Notes under the pieces: model-generated
What the model saw: only the letters and a program-made list of their open reading frames with translations
Databases searched by the model: none
What the model was told of the DNA's origin: nothing
Shown: in pieces, positions 8,215 to 15,891 of the stretch
Layout: the number at the start of each line of letters is the position of its first letter
How positions within the stretch are numbered: position 1 is the stretch's first letter
Made by a program: the position numbers and the translations under genes
Assembly: GCF_014196295.1 (NCBI RefSeq)
Contig: NZ_JACIDK010000001.1
Location: 228,785-292,784, forward strand
Direction of reading: 5' to 3'
From: Phenylobacterium haematophilum
Lineage (GTDB): Bacteria > Pseudomonadota > Alphaproteobacteria > Caulobacterales > Caulobacteraceae
DNA: 64,000 nucleotides

Positions 8215-8693
8215 CCCAGCCGCAACCGCACCGGATCCAGCTCGGTCCGCGGCGCATAGTGGTCGCCGAGCAGCCGGCTGCCCTCGATCGACAGGCCGAC
8301 GGGGATGACGATCTCGCCCGACGGATCGGTGGTCGCCGCCGCCAGGTCCAGGCGCCCGACCTCGACCCGCAGGTTGCGTGACGGCGTATCGGCGACGGTC
8401 AGGGCCGCGCCCTTGTCGTCCACTTCGATCGCCGGGTCGGCCAGGAACACAGACAGCATGCCGCCGTGGGCCTGAAACTTCACCTCGCCGAGAAAACCCC
8501 CGCGGCCCTGCAGCCGCCCGTCGGCGTCCAGGCTCAGCCCGCCGTCCGCCGCGGCGAACACGAACGCGCCGTCCTCGTTCGCCTGTGCGCCGCCGCCGAC
8601 CTCGGTCGTCCCGCCGGTCATGGCGACATAGTTGCGGAAGCTCTGCTTGACGCCCCATTCGAGCGACGCCGCCGGCTTGTTCTGGTCGCTCAT
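8211..8693 (-). CDS. Single HtaA-domain protein (putative heme binding)
   Basis: A 160-residue protein that is essentially one HtaA domain: LEWGVKQSFRNYV at residues 11-23, then GEVKFQAHGGMLSVFLADPAIEV at 69-91. In corynebacterial HtaA proteins a conserved Tyr and His of each repeat bind heme; Tyr22 and His76 sit at matching places with similar spacing. No signal peptide or anchor is visible, so unlike corynebacterial HtaA it appears cytoplasmic. ATG 8693 is preferred over 8732 because GGGAGG precedes it. It is divergent from a PchR-like regulator and near a TonB receptor, suggesting heme or iron handling (inference). Confidence 0.75.
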   Translation of the reverse strand: MSDQNKPAASLEWGVKQSFRNYVAMTGGTTEVGGGAQANEDGAFVFAAADGGLSLDADGRLQGRGGFLGEVKFQAHGGMLSVFLADPAIEVDDKGAALTVADTPSRNLRVEVGRLDLAAATTDPSGEIVIPVGLSIEGSRLLGDHYAPRTELDPVRLRLG

Positions 8694-8833
8694 CGTCGAC
8701 TCCCTCCCCATACCGAGCCCGGAAAGTAACATCTCTCGCTAAACCCGCAGCCGTTGCTTGCCGCCGTCGTGACAATTCCTTTGCGGTGCGACAGGTTGCC
8801 GGCCGCTGGCCACAGGGCTGGCGCGGGGTGGGT

Positions 8834-9835
8834 ATGGTCGACCTTCTGTCGTCGCGCGCCGAGGTTCGCGACATCTATGACGGGTTCAACGGACGCGTGG
8901 CCGACGGGCCGCGTTCGCCCCGTCATGGGCCGGCCGCCTCGGCCCGCCTGCCGGTTGAGCACGGCGCCGGCCACTGGGACGTCGTGCGCCTCTACGACTA
9001 CCTGCTCGTCTGCGTCGCCGACAGCAGCTACGACGACCATTACACCTTGCCGATCCGCGCGCCCGAGGACCTCGTTTCCCTGCGCTTCGTGCTGGCCGGC
9101 GGCATCGGCGTGCACGACGACGGGCCCAACGCGGTGCGGATCGAGAAGGGCTATGCCTCGGTCCTGACCCTGCCGGCCGGGCGCGACTATGACCTGCACA
9201 TCCATGGCCGCGAGCGGCTGGCCTCGCTGACCCTGCACTTCCACGCCGGCAACCTGGCCCGGATCATGGGGCTGGAGCCGGACGAACTGCCCAAGCTGCT
9301 GCGCGATCTCGACCGCCGCGGGCAGGGCTTCAACCATGTCGGCATGCGCTTGACCCCGGCCATGCACAGCGCGGTGGGCGACATCGTCGGCGCGTCGTTC
9401 AAGGGCGCCCTCCGCCAGCGCTATCTCGAGGCCAAGGTGATGGAGATGCTCTGCCTGCTGGTCGACACGGTCGAGAGCGGCGATCAGGGGCCGCGCGCCG
9501 CCTCGCCGGTCCGCCGCAGCGAGCGCGACAGTCTCTACCAGGCGCGTGAAATCCTGATGGCCGAGTTCGCCGATCCGCCGACCATCGAGGCGCTCGCCCG
9601 CCGCGTCGGGCTGAACCGCACCAAGCTGCAGGGCGGGTTCAAGGAGACGTTCGGCGCGACGGTGTTCGATTTCTGCCAGGGCCGGCGCATGGAGCGGGCC
9701 AAGGACCTGCTGCGCGAAGGCGGCATGACCATCGCCGAGATCGCCGAATCGGTCGGCTACGAGCACCCGACCAACTTCACAGCCGCGTTCCGCCGCCGGT
9801 TCAACGCCGCGCCCAAGGACTTCCGCCGAAGGTAG
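8834..9835 (+). CDS. AraC-family regulator, PchR-like
   Basis: A 333-residue activator. Residues 1 to about 230 form a cupin-like sensor domain. The C-terminal AraC DNA-binding domain has two helix-turn-helix units: PPTIEALARRVGLNRTKLQG and MTIAEIAESVGYEHPTNFTA, ending AFRRRFNAAPKDFRRR. The KLQGGFKETFGATVFDF linker resembles PchR-type siderophore and iron regulators. It lies between the divergent HtaA gene and the co-directional TonB receptor; a 21-bp-phased direct repeat upstream of the receptor is its likely target. ATG 8834 follows a GGGGTGGG stretch. Confidence 0.9.
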   Translation: MVDLLSSRAEVRDIYDGFNGRVADGPRSPRHGPAASARLPVEHGAGHWDVVRLYDYLLVCVADSSYDDHYTLPIRAPEDLVSLRFVLAGGIGVHDDGPNAVRIEKGYASVLTLPAGRDYDLHIHGRERLASLTLHFHAGNLARIMGLEPDELPKLLRDLDRRGQGFNHVGMRLTPAMHSAVGDIVGASFKGALRQRYLEAKVMEMLCLLVDTVESGDQGPRAASPVRRSERDSLYQAREILMAEFADPPTIEALARRVGLNRTKLQGGFKETFGATVFDFCQGRRMERAKDLLREGGMTIAEIAESVGYEHPTNFTAAFRRRFNAAPKDFRRR

Positions 9836-9888
9836 CGGCGAGGGGGTGCTGCACCTGGAGTTGCCGCCCGGCGGCGACTGATTGCATC

Positions 9889-9917
9889 GCGCATCAGAAT
9901 GGCTGCTTGGCGCATCA
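9889..9917 (+). promoter_or_regulatory. 21-bp-phased direct repeat, AraC-type operator candidate
   Basis: GCGCATCA occurs at 9889-9896 and again at 9910-9917, exactly 21 bp (two helical turns) apart. AraC-family proteins bind direct repeats with this phasing. The pair lies between the AraC-family gene and the TonB receptor, 96 bp before the receptor start. Binding is inferred. Confidence 0.6.
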
Positions 9918-10012
9918 TTCGCAGAAGCGTCACACGCCTATGGTCCCGCCTCGAAATTTGCGCGCGCCGGCTGGAGCGGCGTCGCGCGCCTGTCATTCGG
10001 GAGGGGATTCCT

Positions 10013-12229
10013 ATGACCATGAGCACCAAGTCGCGCCTGCTGGCCGCGTCGGTTCTGATCTCGGCGACGGCGCTCACCGCCGCGCCGTCCTACGCGCAGT
10101 CGGCCCGCGACAGCGCCGTCGTCGACGAACTCGTCGTCACCGCCCGCAAGCGGACCGAAAGCGTCCTCGACGTGCCGATGAGCATCAACGTCGTCGGCGA
10201 ACAGGCCATGCAGAACATGGGCGCCGAGAGCTACACCGCCCTGCTGGGCTCGGTGCCCAGCCTGACCGCCTACCAGAACGGTCCGGGCCGCACGCGCCTG
10301 TCGATCCGCGGCGTCACCAACGGCGGCGGCAACGACAACGACACCCAGAACCAGGAGACCGTCGGCATCTACATCGACGAAATCCCGATCTCGATGGGCG
10401 CTCTGAACCCGGAACTGGCGCTGTTCGACCTGGAGCGCGTCGAAGTGCTGCGTGGTCCGCAGGGCACCCTCTACGGCGCCGGCTCGATGACCGGCACCGT
10501 GCGGATGATCACTCATCGCCCGCAGCTCAATGAGTTCTCCGGCAAGGTCGAGTACGGCGTCTCAAGCGTCAATGAGGGCGGAAACGGCTTCTCGCTGAAG
10601 GGCCTGCTGAACGTGCCGGTGGTCAACGACCGCATCGCGATCCGCGCCTCGGGCTACTACACCAAGACCCCGGGCTACATCGACAACGTCACCACCGGCG
10701 AGAAGGACCTCAATGATGGTCTGGCCCGCGGCGGCCGCGTCGAGGCGCGCTTCCAGGTCACCGACGACTTCACCGCCGACCTGTCGTACTTCAAGCACCA
10801 CTACAAGGACGGCGGCCGCCCCGAGGATCTCGAGCGCGTGCCGGGCCTCGCCCGCGACTACACCTCTAACGACGGCTACGACGACAAGCTCGACATCTAC
10901 AACCTGACCCTCAACTACGACCTGGGCTTTGCGAACCTGGTCTCATCGACCTCGTATTTCGACCGCACCACGGTCAACAAGCGCTCGCTCGATGGACTGC
11001 TCGGTACGTTCCCGGGCGTGAAGCCGAGCCCCCTGGTCGACACCACGGATTCGACCTACTTCGCCCAGGAGATTCGCCTGGCCTCGCAGGGCGACGGCCC
11101 GTTCAGCTGGGTCGTCGGCGCCTTCACCGACAAGAAGGACATCTACTATCTGAACACCGTGCCGGTGCCGGGCTTCGATGCCGCCATGGGGATCAACTCG
11201 AACGACTTCGGCGCCCCGACCGACAACCCCTACTGGGGCTACGACGACATCGAGGTGAAGACCTACGCCCTGTTCGGCGAGCTGACCTACGAGATCGGCA
11301 AGTGGAACGTCACCGGCGGGCTGCGCTATTTCAACTGGGAACAGAAGTACAAGCTCTACGCCTCGGGCTTCTTCAACGGCGCGATCCCCAGCGACCCGCC
11401 GCGCCGCACCTCGAAGGAAGACGGCTTCAACCCGAAGTTCAACGTCTCCTATGACGTGAACGACGACTTCATGGTCTACGCCCAGGCCGCCCGCGGCTTC
11501 CGCTACGGTGGTATCAACACCCCGGTGCCGCAGGACGTCTGCGCCGCCGAGCTGGCCGATTTCACCCGCACCGGAACCGACCCGAACGCCTTCGCGGCCG
11601 ACAAGGTCTGGAGCTACGAAGCGGGCGGCAAGGGCTCGTTCGCCGACGGTCGCGTCCGCGTCAACGGCGCCTACTTCCACCTGGTCTGGGACGACATGCA
11701 GACCCAGCGTCGGCTCGACTGCGGCTTCGGCTTCCGTGAGAACGTCGGCGGCGCGACCAGCGACGGTGTCGAACTGGAAATCACCGCCAACCCGATCCAG
11801 GGCCTGACCCTGACGGCCGGCGGCGCCTACATCGACTCCAAGCTCTCGACCGATGTCGTCAACCTCAAGGCCAAGAAGGGCGACAAGGCGCCGTTCGTGC
11901 CGGAGGTCACCTTCAGCGGTTCGGCCGAATACGTGTTCCCGGTCGGCGACGATCTCGACGGCTTCGTCTACGCTGGCTACCAGTACATGGGTGAGCGCTT
12001 CACCGAGTTCAGCCCGCAGCTGAGCACCTACCGCAAGATGGACGCCTACAACGTCGTCAACCTGCGCGCGGGCCTGACCCACGAAGGGGTGGAGTTCTCG
12101 GTCTACGCGAACAACGCGCTCGACAGCCGCGGCGTGATCCGCGCGCTGCCGGCCAGCCCGTTCGATCCCGAGGCGCGCATCCGCATCGTGCCGCGCACCG
12201 TCGGGGCCAACATCCGGGTGGCGTTCTAA
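10013..12229 (+). CDS. TonB-dependent outer-membrane receptor
   Basis: A 738-residue outer-membrane receptor for energised uptake. The signal peptide covers residues 1 to about 28 (ending SYAQ), followed by the TonB-box region VVDELVVTARKR. The plug domain contains SIRGV, VGIYIDEIPIS and FDLERVEVLRGPQGTLYGAG, and a 22-strand-type barrel with aromatic-rich strands ends in GANIRVAF (terminal Phe). ATG 10013 follows GGGAGGGG. The substrate cannot be read from sequence; the adjacent HtaA and PchR-like genes suggest heme or a siderophore. Confidence 0.93.
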   Translation: MTMSTKSRLLAASVLISATALTAAPSYAQSARDSAVVDELVVTARKRTESVLDVPMSINVVGEQAMQNMGAESYTALLGSVPSLTAYQNGPGRTRLSIRGVTNGGGNDNDTQNQETVGIYIDEIPISMGALNPELALFDLERVEVLRGPQGTLYGAGSMTGTVRMITHRPQLNEFSGKVEYGVSSVNEGGNGFSLKGLLNVPVVNDRIAIRASGYYTKTPGYIDNVTTGEKDLNDGLARGGRVEARFQVTDDFTADLSYFKHHYKDGGRPEDLERVPGLARDYTSNDGYDDKLDIYNLTLNYDLGFANLVSSTSYFDRTTVNKRSLDGLLGTFPGVKPSPLVDTTDSTYFAQEIRLASQGDGPFSWVVGAFTDKKDIYYLNTVPVPGFDAAMGINSNDFGAPTDNPYWGYDDIEVKTYALFGELTYEIGKWNVTGGLRYFNWEQKYKLYASGFFNGAIPSDPPRRTSKEDGFNPKFNVSYDVNDDFMVYAQAARGFRYGGINTPVPQDVCAAELADFTRTGTDPNAFAADKVWSYEAGGKGSFADGRVRVNGAYFHLVWDDMQTQRRLDCGFGFRENVGGATSDGVELEITANPIQGLTLTAGGAYIDSKLSTDVVNLKAKKGDKAPFVPEVTFSGSAEYVFPVGDDLDGFVYAGYQYMGERFTEFSPQLSTYRKMDAYNVVNLRAGLTHEGVEFSVYANNALDSRGVIRALPASPFDPEARIRIVPRTVGANIRVAF

Positions 12230-12236
12230 ACCTGCC

Positions 12237-12260
12237 GGCCGGCGGGGCGACCCGCCGGCC
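12237..12260 (+). terminator. GNRA-loop hairpin after the TonB receptor gene
   Basis: Perfect 10-bp stem GGCCGGCGGG / CCCGCCGGCC closed by a GCGA tetraloop, 7 bp after the receptor stop. There is no U tract. It could partially terminate or stabilise the receptor mRNA and so set the ratio of receptor to the downstream cyclophilin. Confidence 0.5.
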
Positions 12261-12287
12261 ATCGACCTGACTAGGGGAGGGCCCGCC

Positions 12288-12911
12288 TTGGCCGTGACAC
12301 TCGTTCGACGCGCCATGCTGGGCGCGGCTCTCACCCTGGCGATGGCGGGCTACGCGCTCGCCGCGCCGGCTGTTCCGGTGGTGATGACCACCGACCTCGG
12401 CGTGGTGGAGCTCGAGCTCTACCCGGACAAGGCGCCCATCACCGTCGCCAACTTCCTGCGCTACGTCGACGAGGGCCGCTTCGACGGGGCGACCTTCTAC
12501 CGCGTCGTCCGCGCCGGGACCGACCCGAACCCCAAGGCCCCGATCCAGGTGATCCAGGGCGGCATCGACAGCGACGCCCATCGTGGCCAGATGCTGCCGC
12601 CGATCGCCCACGAGACCACCGCCATGAGCGGCCTCTCGCACACCGACGGCGTCATCTCGATGGCGCGCGACGGCCCCGGCACCGCGACCTCCGAGTTCTT
12701 CATTACGGTCGGCGACAACACCAGCCTCGACTTCGGCGGCGCCCGCAATCCCGACGGCCAGGGCTACGCCGCCTTCGGTCGGGTGACTCAGGGCATGGAC
12801 GTCGTCCGCAAGATTCAGTCCCAGCCGTCCGACGCGCCGCCGCCGGTCGTGTTCGTAAAGGGACAGATTCTGGAACGTCCCGTCGAAATCCTGACGATAC
12901 GGCGCAAATAG
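12288..12911 (+). CDS. Secreted cyclophilin-type peptidyl-prolyl isomerase
   Basis: A 207-residue periplasmic peptidyl-prolyl cis-trans isomerase. A signal peptide (residues 1-25, ending YALA) precedes a cyclophilin domain: LELYPDKAPITVANFLRYV, FDGATFYRVVR (catalytic Arg region), VIQGGIDSD, ISMARDGPGTATSEFFITVG and GYAAFGRVTQGMDVV. TTG 12288 is the start, supported by AGGGGAGG about 7 nt upstream; the in-frame ATGs further in would break the signal peptide. The position behind the TonB receptor suggests a role in folding outer-membrane or partner proteins. Confidence 0.9.
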   Translation: MAVTLVRRAMLGAALTLAMAGYALAAPAVPVVMTTDLGVVELELYPDKAPITVANFLRYVDEGRFDGATFYRVVRAGTDPNPKAPIQVIQGGIDSDAHRGQMLPPIAHETTAMSGLSHTDGVISMARDGPGTATSEFFITVGDNTSLDFGGARNPDGQGYAAFGRVTQGMDVVRKIQSQPSDAPPPVVFVKGQILERPVEILTIRRK

Positions 12912-12921
12912 GAGCCCGATT

Positions 12922-13353
12922 GTGAAGTTCAGCGCACTTTCCGCCATCGCCCTGACGATAGCCCTGGCGGCTGGTCCGGCCCTCGCCGACGACCGCGCCG
13001 ACGTCGCCAAGGTGCTGGCCGACGCCAGCGCCGGCTGGAGCCGCGGCGAACTCGACACCTTCATGGCCAGCTACGAAAAAGCCCCGCAAATCAACTATGT
13101 TAGCGGTGGAAAGGTCATCCAGGGCTACGACGCGATCCGGGCCATGTACGCCCCGCGTTTCGCCGACCCGAAGGCCATGCCCAAGCTCTCCACCGAGGTC
13201 GTCGACTTCGATCCGCTGGGCGCCGACTACGCCGCCGTGATCGGCAGGTTCAATCTCGACCTGCCGAATGGCGAGAAGGCCACCGGCCTGTTCAGCCTGG
13301 TGTTCCACAAGACCGCGGACGGCTGGCGGATCGTCTCCGATCACTCGGGCTGA
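12922..13353 (+). CDS. Secreted SnoaL/NTF2-like (DUF4440-type) protein
   Basis: A 143-residue exported protein with a signal peptide ending ALA|DD at about residue 23. The rest is an NTF2-like cone fold of the DUF4440/SnoaL type: VLADASAGWSRGELDTFMAS at the start and LVFHKTADGWRIVSDHSG as the final strand pair. GTG 12922 is 10 bp after the cyclophilin stop with GGAG upstream, so the two are probably cotranscribed. Function unknown; the pocket could bind a small molecule. Its end overlaps the convergent DsbA-like gene by 13 bp. Confidence 0.75.
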   Translation: MKFSALSAIALTIALAAGPALADDRADVAKVLADASAGWSRGELDTFMASYEKAPQINYVSGGKVIQGYDAIRAMYAPRFADPKAMPKLSTEVVDFDPLGADYAAVIGRFNLDLPNGEKATGLFSLVFHKTADGWRIVSDHSG

Positions 13354-14030
13354 GGCTTGGGCGATCCGGCCTTTCGGGCTCGGGCCACCGCCGCGTCCAG
13401 GTCGGCGTCATCCAGCCCGCCCTGGATGAGATAGGGGCCCACGAGGTACGCTGGCGTGCCCTTCAGCCCCAGGGCGAAGGCCTGGTTGGCGTGCGCCGCA
13501 AGTTGGCGGTCTATCTCTTTGTCGTATTGGACTAAATCAGCTTCCAGGCGGGCCGGGTCGAGGCCCGCCTCGGCGGCGATCCGGCGCACCTCGGCCGCGT
13601 TCAGAGGGGCGTTGTCGGCCATCAGCGCGCGGTGCATGGCGAAGTACTTGCCCTGCCGCTCGGCGGCGAGCGCCGCCCGTGCGCCGAGCATCGACTGCTC
13701 GCCTAGGATCGGCCAGTCCTTGTAGTGCACGCGCACCTTGGGATCGCGTGCGACCAGCCGCTCCAGCGCCGGATCGGTCCGCCGGCAGATCGGGCAGCGG
13801 TAGTCGGTGTAGAGCACGACGACCACGTCGGCGTCTGCCGGTCCCACCCGCGGCGTGCCAGGGTCGCCCAGCACGTCGGCGACCACCGGCGTCAGGGTGA
13901 GCGGCAACGCCGGCGGCGGCCGGCTTTGCAGGACGAACGTGATCGCCAGCCCGACCGCGACCGCAATCGCCAGGACCCGCTTGGGATGGGCGTCGGCCCA
14001 GTCGACGAGGGAATCGAACAGCCGCTTCAT
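13341..14030 (-). CDS. Membrane-anchored DsbA-like thiol oxidoreductase
   Basis: A 229-residue protein with one N-terminal membrane segment (residues about 19-35) and a periplasmic DsbA/Com1-type thioredoxin domain. The redox motif is CPIC (Cys79-Cys82) in LYTDYRCPICRRTDPA, and the cis-Pro loop is GTPAYLVG. A helical insertion around residues 110-170 fits the DsbA family. It probably forms or isomerises disulfides in exported proteins. ATG 14030 begins at the anchor; longer readings have no support. It follows lysR on the same strand after 32 bp and may be cotranscribed with it. Confidence 0.85.
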   Translation of the reverse strand: MKRLFDSLVDWADAHPKRVLAIAVAVGLAITFVLQSRPPPALPLTLTPVVADVLGDPGTPRVGPADADVVVVLYTDYRCPICRRTDPALERLVARDPKVRVHYKDWPILGEQSMLGARAALAAERQGKYFAMHRALMADNAPLNAAEVRRIAAEAGLDPARLEADLVQYDKEIDRQLAAHANQAFALGLKGTPAYLVGPYLIQGGLDDADLDAAVARARKAGSPKPQPE

Positions 14031-14062
14031 GCGCTCGGCGTAGGTCCGGGGGCCGGGCTCGT

Positions 14063-14944
14063 CTAGGGTTCGTCGAGCTCGACGCGCAGCCAGTCGACGA
14101 ACACCTGGGCCTGCGGCGACAGCGGCCGCGTCCGGTGCGGCAGGGCGGCGAACCCGTCGGGGAGGCTCGCGAACTCCGCCACCGCCACCAGTCGGCCGGC
14201 GGTCAGGTCTGCGTCCGCCAGCCGCCGCTCGGCCACCGCCACGCCCATGCCCGCCGCCGCGGCCTGAAGGCAGAGGTGGGTATGCGGAAAGCTGACCTCG
14301 GTCGGCGCCTCGATCGACAGGCCCGAGACCCGGCTCCACTGCGCCCAGGCGCCGGCCGTGTGGTCGTGGGCGATCTTCCGGCCAACCCGCAGCACTTCGC
14401 CTCGCCGCGCGATCGGATAGTCGGGCGCCGCCACCGGCCCGAATGTGGCGTCCGCCAGCCGGATCGCCCGGGCACGGTCCTCGGCGGGGTAGGGCGCACG
14501 GTCCCACAGGATCACCAGGTCGGCGTCGCGCTCCTCACGCATCTCGCGGGCCGAGGTCATTGAGAGCTGCAGCCGAACGTCCGGATAACGCTTGGAAAAG
14601 CGCGACAGGCGCGGGGCCAGCCAACCCATCGCAAAGCTGGCGCTGCAGGCGATCCGCAGAGCCGGCGCACGCGCCTCGCGCACCACCTCGCCATACGCCT
14701 CGCCCAGGTCGTCTAAGGCCCGTCCCACCGCTTGCGCCAGGCGCTTGCCGGCGGCGTTGGGGGCCAGGCCCGTGCCGACCTTGTCGAACAGCGCCACTCC
14801 GGCGTCGAGACGCAGCGCCTGTAACTGCTTGCTGACCGCGCCGTGTGTTCGGCCAAGTTCCTCGGCGGCGCGGCCGACCGAGCCCAGCCGGGCGACCGCC
14901 TCGAAGGCGCGCAGGGCGGAAAGCGGCGGCAGCCGTCGGCGCAT
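14063..14944 (-). CDS. LysR-family transcriptional regulator (GcvA-like)
   Basis: A 293-residue LysR regulator. The winged helix-turn-helix occupies residues 5-65 (LPPLSALRAFEAVARLGSVG, RAAEELGRTHGAVSKQLQAL) and resembles GcvA-type members. The effector-binding domain follows, with FPHTHLCLQAAAAGMGVAVA typical of the second lobe. It is divergent from a methyltransferase gene; the dyad at 14990-15010 between them is a natural LysR target. Inducer unknown. Confidence 0.9.
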   Translation of the reverse strand: MRRRLPPLSALRAFEAVARLGSVGRAAEELGRTHGAVSKQLQALRLDAGVALFDKVGTGLAPNAAGKRLAQAVGRALDDLGEAYGEVVREARAPALRIACSASFAMGWLAPRLSRFSKRYPDVRLQLSMTSAREMREERDADLVILWDRAPYPAEDRARAIRLADATFGPVAAPDYPIARRGEVLRVGRKIAHDHTAGAWAQWSRVSGLSIEAPTEVSFPHTHLCLQAAAAGMGVAVAERRLADADLTAGRLVAVAEFASLPDGFAALPHRTRPLSPQAQVFVDWLRVELDEP

Positions 14945-14989
14945 GACTAGAGCGTCCTAATTGAATTTGGCTCACCGATAGCACGACCC

Positions 14990-15010
14990 GAACTCGGTTT
15001 TGGCGAGTTC
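14990..15010. promoter_or_regulatory. Inverted repeat between lysR and methyltransferase genes
   Basis: GAACTCG (14990-14996) and CGAGTTC (15004-15010) are perfect inverted arms separated by 7 bp. LysR proteins bind partly dyadic sites of this size in divergent promoters (T-N11-A type). Assignment to the adjacent regulator is inferred. Confidence 0.55.
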
Positions 15011-15062
15011 TGTCGAGGCGTACGTCTCCAGCCGTCCAATCAAACGTGAGGAGAAGTGGCGA

Positions 15063-15821
15063 ATGGCCGTCGGTGGGGATGTCGATTACGAGCAAACGGG
15101 CGCCGGCTATGGCGCCCAGCGGCGGCCCGATCCCGTGTTGGCGCAGCGCATCCGCCAGGCCCTGGGGCCGGTGCGGACGGTGCTCAACGTCGGAGCCGGA
15201 GCCGGGTCCTACGAGCCGGAAGACTGCTATGTCCTGGCGGTCGAACCGTCGGCGGTGATGCGGGCCCAGCGGCCGCCCGGCGCCGGTCTGGCGATCGAGG
15301 GCTTCGCCGAGGCCTTGCCGCTCGACGACGACAGCGTGGATGCGGCGATGGCGGTGGCCACCGTCCACCAGTGGCGCGACCTGGCCAAGGGGCTGGCCGA
15401 ACTGCGGCGCGTGGCGCGCGGCCCCGTGGTGGTCGCCGCCTTCGACGGATCGGTGCTGTCGCAGTGGTGGTTCAACGACTACGCGCCCGAACTGCTGGCG
15501 GCCGAGCAACGACGCTTTCCCGACATCGAGGCCATCGCCGAGGGCCTTGGCGGGCAGATCTCCATCGAGACCGTTCCCATCGCCGCCGACTGCGTGGACG
15601 GGATCACCGACGCCTTCTTCGCCCGGCCCGAGCGCCTGCTGGACCCGGCCGTTCGCGCCGCCCAGTCCTCCTGGGGGTTCGTCGCCCCAGAGGTCGAACC
15701 GAGGTTCGTGGAGACGCTGTCGGCCGATCTCGCCTGCGGCGCCTGGGACGCCCGCTATGGCCACTGGCGGCGCATGGCGACCTATGACGGCTCGCGGCGG
15801 CTGATCATCTCGCGGCCATAG
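15063..15821 (+). CDS. SAM-dependent class I methyltransferase
   Basis: A 252-residue methyltransferase of the Methyltransf_11 type. The SAM-binding strand-loop is VLNVGAGAGSYE, followed by VLAVEPSAVM (acidic ribose contact), AEALPLDDDSVDAAMAVATV (motif II region) and ELRRVARG. The C-terminal half is variable and sets the substrate, which is not identifiable. ATG 15063 follows GAGGAG; the earlier TTG-initiated extension is unlikely. It is divergent from the lysR gene across an inverted repeat. Confidence 0.85.
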   Translation: MAVGGDVDYEQTGAGYGAQRRPDPVLAQRIRQALGPVRTVLNVGAGAGSYEPEDCYVLAVEPSAVMRAQRPPGAGLAIEGFAEALPLDDDSVDAAMAVATVHQWRDLAKGLAELRRVARGPVVVAAFDGSVLSQWWFNDYAPELLAAEQRRFPDIEAIAEGLGGQISIETVPIAADCVDGITDAFFARPERLLDPAVRAAQSSWGFVAPEVEPRFVETLSADLACGAWDARYGHWRRMATYDGSRRLIISRP

Positions 15822-15891
15822 GGGCGGGGGCCGTCTTGCGCCTGTCGCGAACCGATATGTAGGCTGTGGCGACAACGCCAGGAGCCGACGC

